A stretch of 64,000 bases of DNA, from contig NZ_CP029553.1 of assembly GCF_003173755.1 (NCBI RefSeq), forward strand, positions 1,265,001 through 1,329,000, given 5' to 3'. Numbering within the stretch: the first letter of the stretch is position 1; every line of letters begins with the position of its first letter. Source of the DNA: Methylobacterium terrae. GTDB lineage: Bacteria > Pseudomonadota > Alphaproteobacteria > Rhizobiales > Beijerinckiaceae. Below are positions 47,486 to 56,072 of the stretch, piece by piece. A model generated the notes under the pieces. That model saw only the letters and a list, made by a program, of their open reading frames with translations. It did no database searches and was not told the DNA's origin. The translations under genes were made by a program, and so were the position numbers.

Positions 47486-48872
47486 ATGTCCGAGACCCTG
47501 CATCGCACCGCCCTCGAAGCCGGCTCAGGCCCGGTGGCCGAGACGAACCGGGCGCCGTCCCCGGCCGCGGGACCGCACCGGGTGGTGATCGTCGGCGGCG
47601 GCTTCGGCGGGCTCACCACGGCGCGGGGCCTCGGGGGGGCCGAGGGCATCGAGGTCACGCTGCTCGACCGGCGCAACCACCACCTGTTCCAGCCGCTGCT
47701 CTACCAGGTCGCGACCGCGGTCATCGCGCCGGGCGAGATCGCCGAGCCGATCCGGGCGATCCTGCGCCGGGACCGCAACGTGACGGTGCTGATGGGCGAG
47801 GTCGAGGGGATCGATACGCAGGGGCGCGCCGTGATCCTGCGCGACGGCACCCGCATCCCCTACGACACCCTGGTGCTGGCGACCGGCGCCACCCACAGCT
47901 ATTTCGGCCATCCCGAATGGGAGCGCTACGCGCCGGGCCTCAAGACCCTCGACGATGCCCGCCGGATCCGCGCCCGGGTGCTGCTCGCCTTCGAGGCGGC
48001 CGAGCGCGAGGAGGACCCCGCCGCCCGCGAGCGGCTGATGACCTTCGCGGTGATCGGCGGCGGGCCGACCGGCGTCGAGATGGCGGGCGCCATCGCGGGC
48101 CTCGCCCACCACGCCCTGTCGCAGGATTTCCGCCGCATCGACCCGAAGCAGGCCCGCATCCTGCTGATCGAGGCCGCGTCCCGGGTGCTCGGCACCTTCT
48201 CGGAGGATCTCTCGGCCTACACCAAGCGGGCGCTCGAGCGGCTCGGCGTCACGGTGCTGACCGATCACGCCGTCGAGGACGTGTCGGAGCAGGGCGTCAC
48301 CGTCCAGGGCAGGCTGATCCCGGCCGCCACCGTGGTCTGGGGCGCGGGCGTGCGCGCCTCGCCGGCGGGCGAGTGGCTCGGGGTCGAGACGACGCGCCAG
48401 GGCCACGTGCCGGTCGGGCCGGACCTCGCGGTGATCGGCCGCCCGGGCGTCTACGCGCTCGGCGACCTCGCGATGCTGAAGGCCGAGGACGGCACGCCCC
48501 TTGCCGGGCCTCGCCCAGGTCGCGGACCAGCAGGGCCGCTATCTCGGCCGCTCCTTACGCGCGCGCATCCTGCACGGCAGGGCGCCGGCACCGTTCCGCT
48601 TCCGCAGCCGCGGCAACCTGGCGATCATCGGGCGCAATGCCGGCGTGGTGCAGTGGAACCACGTCAAGCTCAAGGGCGTCCTCGCCTGGATCGTGTGGGG
48701 CGTCGCCCACGTCTACCTGCTGGTCGGGTTCCAGAACCGCATCGTCGTGACCCTGCGCTGGCTCTGGGCCTACCTGAGCTTCCAGCGCGGCGCCCGCCTG
48801 ATCGCCGAACGCGACGAGGCCGTGATGGCGCTCATCCGCGGCCGCACGCCGGCCGAGCTTCCCCCACCCTGA
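47486..48872 (+). pseudogene. Type II NADH dehydrogenase (NDH-2), frameshifted
   Basis: A single-subunit membrane-associated NADH:quinone oxidoreductase, about 460 residues if restored. The FAD-binding Rossmann motif VVIVGGGFGGLTTARGL, the second nucleotide-binding motif VIGGGPTGVEMAGAIAGL, and FQPLLYQVATAVIAPGEIAEP are typical. The frame breaks at 48501-48502: upstream reads KAEDGTPL, and the sequence continues in another frame as PGLAQVADQQGRYLGRSL, consistent with one extra T. The rest, including the C-terminal membrane-anchor region (LAWIVWGVAHVYLLVGF), is intact. It is either a recent frameshift or a sequence error. Confidence 0.85.
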
Positions 48873-48894
48873 GAACCCGTCAGCGAGGCCTGCC

Positions 48895-49260
48895 ATGGCA
48901 AAGCCACCCTCCGACCTTCCGCCGACCCGCACGATCGAGCCGATCGCGACGCCGCCCGATTCCGCGGCGCCGACCTCGGCCCAGCTCAAGGCCGACATCG
49001 ACAGCGGCCGCACCGGCGACAAGACGGAGGTGTTCGATCCCGGCCTCTCGCCGCTCGGCACCGACGACGAGGCCGCGGGCAACCCGCCCTCGCCCGAGCG
49101 GGTGGCGCTGGCCCGGAGGACGGAGGGCGCGGAGCGCTGGAGCGGCGGCGGCGAGACGAAGTCCTACGCCCATCACCGCCAGAACAAGGCGCTGTGGTTC
49201 TTCCTCGCCTTCATCGTGCTGGCGGCTCTGGTGTTCGCGTCGGTGGCGTGGCTGCGGTGA
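48895..49260 (+). CDS. Hypothetical protein with C-terminal membrane anchor
   Basis: A 121-residue protein: long Pro/Asp/Ala-rich cytoplasmic region (about 1-95) and a single C-terminal membrane helix (LWFFLAFIVLAALVFASVAW), a tail-anchored topology. No domain is recognised. It begins 22 bp after the end of the NDH-2 gene and is read in the same direction, so it probably shares its transcript. A role with the dehydrogenase is speculative. Confidence 0.65.
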   Translation: MAKPPSDLPPTRTIEPIATPPDSAAPTSAQLKADIDSGRTGDKTEVFDPGLSPLGTDDEAAGNPPSPERVALARRTEGAERWSGGGETKSYAHHRQNKALWFFLAFIVLAALVFASVAWLR

Positions 49261-49338
49261 GGGCAGGGACGATCCGGGTCCCTCGACCGGGATGACAGGG
49301 CGCCGCCCTCTCGCTCGGGCGAAGCGGGGCGCTCCCCT

Positions 49339-50790
49339 TCATCGCGCCTCCCGCCGCACGAAGAACGGCGTCGGCTCCAGTTCCGCATCCTCGTGCGCCA
49401 CCATGCGGGGGAAATGCGCGTCGGCCTGCGAGACGAACAGGTCGCGCACCAGCGCCTGGGCGAGCCGCGTCGCCCCGATGCCGAGGCCCGGGATGTCGCC
49501 GGCGAGCGCCCCGTGGCTCAAGCTGACGCCCCAGTTGAAGACGTGCAGCAGGTTGAGTTCGGGCAGCTGGCCCGGCACCCGCTCCAGCATCTGCATGCCG
49601 TCGCCGAGGTAGGGGAAGCGCGCGGCCTCGGGATGGGCCTGGGCTTGCGCGGCCGGGACCCGCTCGCCCCAGGTCAGCACGGCATCCCGGAACGGCGCCA
49701 GCTCCGGCCGCCGGGTCAGGTCGATGTCGAAGCCCACCGCCACCACGGCGGCGTCGACGGCGTAGCGCCCCTCGGGCGTCTCGATCACCAGGCCGTCGGG
49801 CGCTTCCGCGATGCCGCTCCAGCCCTCGCCGAACCGCACCGAGAAGCCCGGATGGCGGGTGCAGCGCAGGACCGATTCGTGCGGCGGCGGCGTGCCCTCG
49901 CCCATCATGAAGGTCGTGAACGCCCAGCGCCACGCGTCGTCGAGGGCCGCGTAGCCGCGCAGGAAACCCGGGAAGGCGGCCCATTTCGACTTGTTGACCT
50001 GCGGGAAATGCGAGCGGCGCACGAACAAGGTCACCGCGGCGGCGCCCGCCTCCAGCGCCGTGGCGGCGTTGTCGATCGCCGAGGCCGAGGCGCCGAGCAC
50101 CGCGACCCGGCCGCCGCGGAACCGCGAGAAATCGATCGGGTCGGAGGAGTGGAACAGGCGGCCCTCGCCGCCGGCCGCGAAGGCCGGCATCCGCCGCCCG
50201 CCCGAGCCGTCGCGGCCGCAGGCCAGCACCACCTTGCGGGCGTAGACCGTCTCCGGCCCGGCCGGCCCCTCGATCGCCGCGCCGATCAGCCCGTCCGCCG
50301 GCCACAAGCAGTCGAGGCGGGTATCGTTCTCCACCGGCACGCCGACGGTGTCGCGCACGAACAGGAGGTAGCGCAGCCAGTCGAGGCGGGGGATCTTGTA
50401 GAGATCGCGCCAGCCCTCCTCTCCCGCTTGCGCCTCCCACCAGGCCCGGAAGGTGAGGGAGGGGATGCCGAGATCCGGACCCGTCAGGTGTTTGGGCGAG
50501 CGCAGGGTCTCCATCCGGGCGAAGGTACCCCACGGCCCCTCCGCCCCCCGGGGCGCCTGGTCGACGATCCGCAGGTTCGAGACTCCCTCGCGCAGGAGCG
50601 CGAAGGCGGCGGTCTGGCCGCACATGCCCGCCCCGACCACCAGGACATCGAGGGCCGGGCGCCCGTCCGGGCCCGCGACCGGCAGGGTCCAGGGTGCGGG
50701 CGGGTGATTGAGACGGGCGAGGTCGCGCCGCACCTCGGCGGCGAGCGCCGTCAGACCCTTCACGGCAGCAGCCTCCTGGTGGATATCCAT
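49339..50790 (-). CDS. Flavin-containing monooxygenase / FAD-NAD(P)-binding oxidoreductase
   Basis: A 483-residue flavoprotein. An N-terminal FAD-binding motif (VLVVGAGMCGQTAAFALL) near residue 45 and an internal NAD(P)-binding motif (VAVLGASASAIDNAATAL) near residue 235 define a flavoprotein monooxygenase/lysine-N-hydroxylase type family. No signal peptide. The GGAAG site before the ATG at 50790 favours this start over longer ones (50805 and 50814). The substrate is unknown. It is divergent from the isomerase gene on its right. Confidence 0.8.
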   Translation of the reverse strand: MDIHQEAAAVKGLTALAAEVRRDLARLNHPPAPWTLPVAGPDGRPALDVLVVGAGMCGQTAAFALLREGVSNLRIVDQAPRGAEGPWGTFARMETLRSPKHLTGPDLGIPSLTFRAWWEAQAGEEGWRDLYKIPRLDWLRYLLFVRDTVGVPVENDTRLDCLWPADGLIGAAIEGPAGPETVYARKVVLACGRDGSGGRRMPAFAAGGEGRLFHSSDPIDFSRFRGGRVAVLGASASAIDNAATALEAGAAAVTLFVRRSHFPQVNKSKWAAFPGFLRGYAALDDAWRWAFTTFMMGEGTPPPHESVLRCTRHPGFSVRFGEGWSGIAEAPDGLVIETPEGRYAVDAAVVAVGFDIDLTRRPELAPFRDAVLTWGERVPAAQAQAHPEAARFPYLGDGMQMLERVPGQLPELNLLHVFNWGVSLSHGALAGDIPGLGIGATRLAQALVRDLFVSQADAHFPRMVAHEDAELEPTPFFVRREAR

Positions 50791-50829
50791 GCCCGTCGCT
50801 TCCATGCCCGCCACTGTCCGGAGCCTCCG

Positions 50830-51462
50830 ATGGCCGAATTGTCCTGCTTCTACAGCCTATCCTCGCCCTGGTCCTACCTCGGCGGGCCGAAGCTCCAGGA
50901 CATCGTGCGCCGCCACCGCGCCCGGCTGGTGCTGAAGCCCTTCGACTTCCAGGAGGTGGTGCCGAAGACCGGCGGCGTACCGATCCGGACCCGGCCGCAG
51001 CCCCGTCGCGATTATCATGCCGTCGAACTCGCCCGCTGGAGCGACCATCTCGGCCTGCCGCTCCACGTCACGCCCCGGCACTACCCGATGGAGAACCCGG
51101 CGCCGAACTGGAACAAGCATGCGGGCTGGACCGTCATCGCGGCTCAGGCGGCCGGGCTCGACGCGTTTCCGCTCTCGCACGCGATCCTGCGGGCGCTCTG
51201 GGCCGAGGAGCGCGACATCGCCGATCCGGCCGTGCGCCGGGCCATCGCGGACGAGAACGGCTACGACGGTGCGGCCCTGGTGGCGGCCGAGGGCAGCGAG
51301 GCCGTCCAGGCGGAGTACCGCCGCAACGGCGCGGAGGCGGAGCGCCTCGGCGTGTTCGGCTCGCCGACGATCGTGCTCGACGGCGAGCTGTTCTGGGGCC
51401 AGGACCGGCTCGACTTCGTCGACCGGGCGCTCGCACGGCGGCTGGCATCCGCCAGGGGCTAA
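50830..51462 (+). CDS. 2-hydroxychromene-2-carboxylate isomerase (DsbA family)
   Basis: A 210-residue thioredoxin-like DsbA-family protein. The catalytic serine motif is YSLSSPWSYLGGPKLQ, where DsbA thiol proteins would have CXXC, as expected in HCCA isomerases of the kappa-GST type. Other conserved segments are PNWNKHAGWTVIAAQ and GVFGSPTIVLDGELFWGQDRL. Known members isomerise 2-hydroxychromene-2-carboxylate in naphthalene degradation; many alphaproteobacterial copies have unknown substrates. Divergent from the flavoprotein gene. Confidence 0.82.
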   Translation: MAELSCFYSLSSPWSYLGGPKLQDIVRRHRARLVLKPFDFQEVVPKTGGVPIRTRPQPRRDYHAVELARWSDHLGLPLHVTPRHYPMENPAPNWNKHAGWTVIAAQAAGLDAFPLSHAILRALWAEERDIADPAVRRAIADENGYDGAALVAAEGSEAVQAEYRRNGAEAERLGVFGSPTIVLDGELFWGQDRLDFVDRALARRLASARG

Positions 51463-51566
51463 CCCGGCGCAAGCCTGGCCAGAGCCGGGCGCATGGCGCC
51501 CGGCCCCCATCGTGCGACAAGGGGCGGGGGCGAGAGCCTAACAATGCCCCGACGACGCGAGGAAAC

Positions 51567-52982
51567 ATGCACAACAGCGAGGCGATCTGGCGGCACGTCG
51601 AGGAGCACGCGGCGGCATTCACGGCGTTCTCGGACCGGGTCTGGGAGATGCCGGAACTGAACTTCCAGGAGGTGCGCTCGGCCGCCGAGCACACCGCCAT
51701 GCTCCGCGCCCACGGCTTCCGGGTGACGGAAGGGATCGACGGCATGCCGACCGCCATGATGGGCGAGGCCGGCGAGGGCGGTCCCGTCATCGCGATTCTC
51801 GGCGAGTACGACGCCCTGCCGGGCCTGAGCCAGGAAGCGGGCGTCGCCGAGCACCGGCCCCGTCCGGGGGAGGGCGCCGGCCACGGCTGCGGCCACAACC
51901 TGCTCGGCGCCGGCGCGCTCTTGGCCGCCACCGCCGTCAAGGACTGGCTCGCGAAGGAGGGCCTGCCCGGCCGCGTGCGCTACTACGGCTGCCCGGCCGA
52001 GGAGGGCGGCGCCGCCAAGACCTTCATGGTGCGCGACGGCGTCTTCGAGGACGTCGACGCCGCGATCACCTGGCATCCCGGCCCGTTCGTCTCGATCTGG
52101 GAGCCGGTCTCGCTGGCGATCCAGCTCGTCGACTTCACCTTCGCCGGCAAGGCCTCGCACGCGGCGGCAGCCCCCCATCTCGGGCGCTCGGCCCTCGACG
52201 CGGTCGAGCTGATGAATGTCGGCGTGAACTACCTGCGCGAGCACATGCCGAGCGACGCGCGGGTGCACTACGCCTATCTCGATGCCGGCGGCATCGCCCC
52301 GAACGTCGTCCAGGCGGCCGCCACCGTGCGCTACCTCGTGCGCGCCGCCGACCTGCCGAGCCTCCTCGACCTCGCGGCCCGGGTGGGCAGGATCGCGCAA
52401 GGTGCGGCGCTGATGACCGAGACCACGGTCGCGAGCCGGGTGGTGAGCGCCATGTCGAACCTGCTGGCGAACCCGCCGCTGGAGCAGGCGCTGCACGCCA
52501 ACCTGATGCGGCTCGGCCCCCCGCCCTTCGACGCCGAGGACCGCGCCTTCGCGGAACGGATCCGCGCGACGCTGACCCGGGAGGACATCGTCTCGGCCCA
52601 TCGCCGCTTCGGCGTGCCGGTGACCGATGCGCCGCTCTGCGACACGGTGGTGCCGCTCGGTGCGGTCGGGGAGCGGATGATGGGCTCGACCGATGTCGGC
52701 GACGTGAGCTGGGCGGTGCCGACCGTGCAGGCCCGCGGCGCGACCTACGCCATCGGCACCCCCGGCCATTCCTGGCAGATGACCGCCCAGGGCAAGACCC
52801 CGGCGGCCCACAAGGGCATGATCCACGTCGCCAAGGCGATGGCCGGCACCGCGGTCGACGTCCTGCGCGACCCCGAGTTGCTCGCCCGCGCCAAGGCCGA
52901 CCACGCCGAGCGGCTCTCGCGCACGCCCTACGCCAGCCCGCTGCCGCCGGACCTGGCGCCGCCGCTCGACATGGCGGGCTGA
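51567..52982 (+). CDS. M20 family amidohydrolase (AbgB-like)
   Basis: A 471-residue zinc peptidase/amidohydrolase of the M20 clan. Metal-binding region GHGCGHNLLGAGALLAA with the catalytic histidine, the general-base glutamates in CPAEEGGAAKTF, and a dimerisation/lid segment (about residues 190-310) with FAGKASHAAAAPHLGRSALD. It is most like p-aminobenzoyl-glutamate hydrolases (AbgB). No signal peptide is seen. The physiological substrate cannot be decided; folate-breakdown products or dipeptides are candidates. Confidence 0.85.
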   Translation: MHNSEAIWRHVEEHAAAFTAFSDRVWEMPELNFQEVRSAAEHTAMLRAHGFRVTEGIDGMPTAMMGEAGEGGPVIAILGEYDALPGLSQEAGVAEHRPRPGEGAGHGCGHNLLGAGALLAATAVKDWLAKEGLPGRVRYYGCPAEEGGAAKTFMVRDGVFEDVDAAITWHPGPFVSIWEPVSLAIQLVDFTFAGKASHAAAAPHLGRSALDAVELMNVGVNYLREHMPSDARVHYAYLDAGGIAPNVVQAAATVRYLVRAADLPSLLDLAARVGRIAQGAALMTETTVASRVVSAMSNLLANPPLEQALHANLMRLGPPPFDAEDRAFAERIRATLTREDIVSAHRRFGVPVTDAPLCDTVVPLGAVGERMMGSTDVGDVSWAVPTVQARGATYAIGTPGHSWQMTAQGKTPAAHKGMIHVAKAMAGTAVDVLRDPELLARAKADHAERLSRTPYASPLPPDLAPPLDMAG

Positions 52983-53017
52983 TCGAGTTGGCGGGCCGAT
53001 AGGCCCGGCAAGCGAAC

Positions 53018-53281
53018 CTACGCCAGCAGGTCGCGATGCTCGCGGTGGCGCCGCAGCCACGTCGCCGCGTAGCCGCAGAGCGGCACGATGCGCGACCCCT
53101 CCGCCCGCGCGGCCTCGGCCACGCCCCGCATCAGCCGGTCGGCGGTGCCGGTGCCGCGCAGGGCCGGGGGCGCGTAGACGTAGGCGATGACGAGGGTGCC
53201 GGGCTGGCGGCGGTAATCGGCGTAGGCGACCTCGCCGTTCACCTCGAGCTCGAACCGGCTCCGCTCCGGATTGTCGCGCAT
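53018..53281 (-). CDS. GNAT-like N-acetyltransferase (YjdJ-type)
   Basis: An 87-residue protein with the short GNAT fold of the YjdJ/COG2388 family: an acidic N-terminal strand (FELEVNGEVAYADYRRQ), LVIAYVYAPPALRGTGTADRLM with the acetyl-CoA-binding R/Q-x-x-G-x-G/A pattern, and IVPLCGYAATWLRRH near the C-terminus. Family members are about 90 residues and usually of unknown substrate. The open frame continues upstream, but the family sequence begins here. Confidence 0.8.
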   Translation of the reverse strand: MRDNPERSRFELEVNGEVAYADYRRQPGTLVIAYVYAPPALRGTGTADRLMRGVAEAARAEGSRIVPLCGYAATWLRRHREHRDLLA

Positions 53282-53433
53282 GGGCCTGTCAGAGGGTTCG
53301 CGGGGCTGTGGAAGGGGAAGCGGCGGAGGCTGGAGCGGTTCCGCGCCGCGCGGGCGGGCCGGGAGCATCCGACGGCCCCGATCCTCCCTTCGCGACGTCC
53401 GGGCAGCGCCGCCGGGCGTCGCGGCCGGCGGCC

Positions 53434-53730
53434 TCAGCGCTTGCGCACGAACTCCGTGCGCAGCACCAAGCCCTTGATCGTGTCGTGGCGGCAATCGATC
53501 TCGTCGTCGGCGTCGGTCAGGCGGATCGAGCGGATCACCGTGCCCTGCTTGAGGGTCTGGTTCGCGCCCTTGACCTTCAGGTCCTTGATCAGCGTGACGG
53601 CGTCGCCGTCGCTCAGGAGGTTGCCGGAGGCGTCGCGCACCTCCCGGGCCGCTGCCATCGCCGGTCCGCCGGCCGGGCGCCACTCGCCCGTGGCCTCGTC
53701 GTACACGTAGTCGTCGTCGCCAGCGGTCAC
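53434..53730 (-). CDS. PhnA-domain protein (YjdM-like)
   Basis: A 98-residue protein with a C-terminal PhnA domain (DASGNLLSDGDAVTLIKDLK, VKGANQTLKQGTVIRSIRL, EIDCRHDTIKGLVLRTEFV). Full-length PhnA/YjdM has an N-terminal zinc ribbon, which is replaced here by a short acidic segment (DDDYVYDEATGEWRP). Despite its name the family is not proven to act in phosphonate metabolism. The start is GTG at 53730 with GGAGG about 10 bases upstream. Confidence 0.85.
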   Translation of the reverse strand: MTAGDDDYVYDEATGEWRPAGGPAMAAAREVRDASGNLLSDGDAVTLIKDLKVKGANQTLKQGTVIRSIRLTDADDEIDCRHDTIKGLVLRTEFVRKR

Positions 53731-53798
53731 GCTCGTCCGTCCTCCGTTTGCGCGGGTGTTGTCGCCGGCCGGGGCGGCCCCCCGCAAGGGGTTGGACA

Positions 53799-54686
53799 TC
53801 AGATGACCGGGAGGCCGCGCTGCTTGGCCTCCTCGGCCGGCTCGACATGGATCGTCACCACGGCGCCCGGCACCGCGCCCTCGATCGCCGCCTCGAGCCG
53901 GTCGCAGATCGCGTGCGATTCCGCCACCGTCATCTCGCCCGGCACCACGAGGTGGAAATCGATGAAGGTGACCTGGCCGGCGTGCCGCGTGCGCACGTCG
54001 TGGGCCTCCAGCGCGCCCGCGCCGTGCTCGGAGATCAGCCGGCGGATCTGCGTCACCATCTCGGCCGGCGCCGCCTGGTCCATCAGGCCGCTGACCGAAT
54101 CCCGCACCATCGCGCCGCCCGACCACAGGATGTTGACCGCCACCACCGCGGCGATGATCGGATCGAGGATCGCCCAGCCGGTCGCGGTGGCGAGGCCGAG
54201 GCCGATCAGGACGCCGCCGGAGGTGAACACGTCGGCGAGCACGTGCTTGCCGTCCGCCACCAGGGCCGGCGAGCGCCAGTCGCGGCCGCGGCGGACCAGC
54301 ATCACGCCCCAGACCAGGTTGATCACCGTGGCGAGCCCGTTCACCGCGACGCCGGCGAGCGGCGCCTCGAGGGTCTTGGGCGCCTGGACCGCATCGTAGG
54401 CGTCGCGCAGGATCACGACCGCCGCCACGATGACGAGCGCGCCCTCGATCACCGCCGAGAAGTACTCGGCCTTGTGGTGGCCGTAGGGGTGGTTCTGGTC
54501 GGCGGGCTGGGCGGCGACGCGCAGGGCCACGAAGGCCGTCATCGCCGCCACGACGTTGATGATGCTCTCGAGCGCGTCCGAGTAGAGCGCGAGGCTGCCG
54601 GTGATCCACCAAGCCCCGAACTTGAGGGCGAGCACCAGGAGGCCGACCCCGGCGCTGGCGAGGGCGGCGGCTTGCGCGCGTTCCAT
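53799..54686 (-). CDS. Cation diffusion facilitator (CDF) transporter
   Basis: A 295-residue inner-membrane metal/proton antiporter for divalent metals. Six membrane helices with ITGSLALYSDALESIINVVA and HPYGHHKAEYFSAVIEGALV, the histidine/aspartate signature of the CDF core, then a C-terminal cytoplasmic metal-binding domain (DVRTRHAGQVTFIDFHLVVPG). Zinc, cobalt, iron or manganese export is typical. Whether zinc is preferred is not decided by the sequence. Its neighbour to the right is the PhnA gene. Confidence 0.9.
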   Translation of the reverse strand: MERAQAAALASAGVGLLVLALKFGAWWITGSLALYSDALESIINVVAAMTAFVALRVAAQPADQNHPYGHHKAEYFSAVIEGALVIVAAVVILRDAYDAVQAPKTLEAPLAGVAVNGLATVINLVWGVMLVRRGRDWRSPALVADGKHVLADVFTSGGVLIGLGLATATGWAILDPIIAAVVAVNILWSGGAMVRDSVSGLMDQAAPAEMVTQIRRLISEHGAGALEAHDVRTRHAGQVTFIDFHLVVPGEMTVAESHAICDRLEAAIEGAVPGAVVTIHVEPAEEAKQRGLPVI

Positions 54687-54922
54687 GACGATGATCCGGG
54701 TTGGTCTGTGCCGCAGCGCGATGGACGCTGCTGCGGCGCGGCGCCGCTCCCATAAGGCGGGGCGTTCCGGAAGGCCACGGCACAGGTCATAGCCCGGGCT
54801 AAGTGCACCTCCCAAAACTCCCGCTGCGCTGACCCCGCCACAGCGAGCGGCGACGGTGATCGGGAGTCTCGTGAGAGACACTAAGGCCGCGGGCGCCGGC
54901 CCGGAGGGCCCCGCCGGTCTCG

Positions 54923-55126
54923 TCAGGTGACGGCGGACCGGGCCGGCTCCCGGGCCTGCTCGCGCAGGCGGCTCACCTGCGCCCGCGCCCGGGCCGCGGC
55001 GGACTTGCGGGCGTAGTGCCGGCGCATGAAGCCGAAGCGGGCGGAGGCCGCGAGGCTCTCGAGCCGCTCCGCCTCGCACTCCCACCAGACGACGAGCTCG
55101 GCATCGAGGGTCGGATGGCTGGGCAT
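54923..55126 (-). CDS. Small basic hypothetical protein
   Basis: A 67-residue protein rich in Arg and Ala, mostly helical (VWWECEAERLESLAASARFGFM followed by charged RKSAAARARAQ), without signal peptide or recognised domain. AGGAG lies about 10 bp before the ATG. It stands between the CDF gene and a small monooxygenase gene. Coding status is uncertain. Confidence 0.5.
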   Translation of the reverse strand: MPSHPTLDAELVVWWECEAERLESLAASARFGFMRRHYARKSAAARARAQVSRLREQAREPARSAVT

Positions 55127-55201
55127 GACGGACGACTCCTGGAACGATCCCGCTCCAGATGGGGCGCCGGACGCCGGCGCGCCACTCGGCCCCCCTCGCG
55201 G

Positions 55202-55498
55202 TCAGGTGCGGATCACCTGGTAGAGGCCCGGATGGTGCGGGAAGCGTTCCATCTCCGGTCCGACCAGGGCCCGGAAGGCGGGGTCCGCGGTCGCCGCCAG
55301 GAACGCCTCGGCCGAGCGCCAGGTGGCGAGGTTGACGAGCGGGAAGCGGGCGCCCGGCGCGACCGTCCGGTGCAGCCGCGTGTCGACGAAGCCCGGCTGG
55401 CGGCGCAGGTGCTCGGCCGCCCGCTCCCAGTAGGCGATGGCCGCCGCCTCGTCCCCGGGCGCCACCTCGAACGGATTGATCAGCACCACGTCGCTCAT
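55202..55498 (-). CDS. Antibiotic biosynthesis monooxygenase (ABM) domain protein
   Basis: A 98-residue ferredoxin-like ABM-domain protein: VVLINPFEVAPGDEAAAIAYW, then LRRQPGFVDTRLHRTVAP and FPLVNLATWRSAEAFLAA. Small ABM proteins act as quinone-oxidising monooxygenases or heme-degrading enzymes; the substrate is unknown here. It overlaps the marR-type gene by four bases, so the regulator and this enzyme form an operon, and repression by the MarR protein is likely. Confidence 0.85.
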   Translation of the reverse strand: MSDVVLINPFEVAPGDEAAAIAYWERAAEHLRRQPGFVDTRLHRTVAPGARFPLVNLATWRSAEAFLAATADPAFRALVGPEMERFPHHPGLYQVIRT

Positions 55499-55962
55499 GA
55501 GCCTGTCTCCGGCGCAGCCTGCTCCTCGTCCCGCTCCAGCGCGGCGCGCAGGCGCCGGAGCAGGGTCGTGGCGTCGTCGAGGGCGGCGGGCTCGCACCCT
55601 CGCGCGATGCGCTCCGCCCAGGCGGCCTGGCGCTCCGAGGCCGCCGCGTAGGCGCGCCGCCCCGATTCCGTCAGCACAACCAGGGCGGCGCGCCGGTGAT
55701 CCGGGTTGGGCGCCAGCGCCACGAACCCGTCCGCCGTCAGTTCGGTCACGAGGCGCCGCACCGCCTGCCGGGTCAGCCCCATCGCCCGGGCCGCCCCCGC
55801 CACCGTGAGCGGCCGGCCCGCGAGCGAGACCGCACCCAGCACCTGCCAGCGGGCGCTGGTGAGGCCGAGGTCGCGGGTGAGGCCGTCGCCGGCGGCGAGC
55901 AGGGCGCCGTTGAGGCGGAAGACCTCGAGGATCAGTGCGGTCGCGGCCTCGGCCCGGGACAT
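55495..55962 (-). CDS. MarR family transcriptional regulator
   Basis: A 155-residue MarR protein with the winged-helix DNA-binding core ([40 protein letters not shown]) flanked by helices for dimerisation. MarR repressors commonly react to phenolic or oxidised compounds. The start at 55962 follows AAGGAGG at normal distance; a start at 55977 is possible. The gene is the first of an operon with an ABM-domain gene and lies behind a perfect inverted repeat covering its promoter, so it is probably autoregulated. Confidence 0.88.
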   Translation of the reverse strand: MSRAEAATALILEVFRLNGALLAAGDGLTRDLGLTSARWQVLGAVSLAGRPLTVAGAARAMGLTRQAVRRLVTELTADGFVALAPNPDHRRAALVVLTESGRRAYAAASERQAAWAERIARGCEPAALDDATTLLRRLRAALERDEEQAAPETGS

Positions 55963-55980
55963 TCTGCCCTCCTTCATTTC

Positions 55981-56015
55981 GACAGCATAATTCCAATACG
56001 ACAATATGCTGTCAA
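55981..56015 (-). promoter_or_regulatory. MarR operator overlapping the marR promoter
   Basis: GACAGCATA (55981-55989) and TATGCTGTC (56005-56013), a perfect 9-bp inverted repeat with a 15-bp spacer. On the minus strand the same DNA reads TTGACA, 17 bp, AATTAT, so the repeat arms cover both the -35 and the -10 region. The right half also reaches toward the queA gene, which begins about 60 bp away. Confidence 0.7.
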
Positions 56016-56072
56016 CCTGCCGATGCGCCGTGCCCCATTGATCCGGCGCGGAAATCCTGGCTGAAGGGCCGC

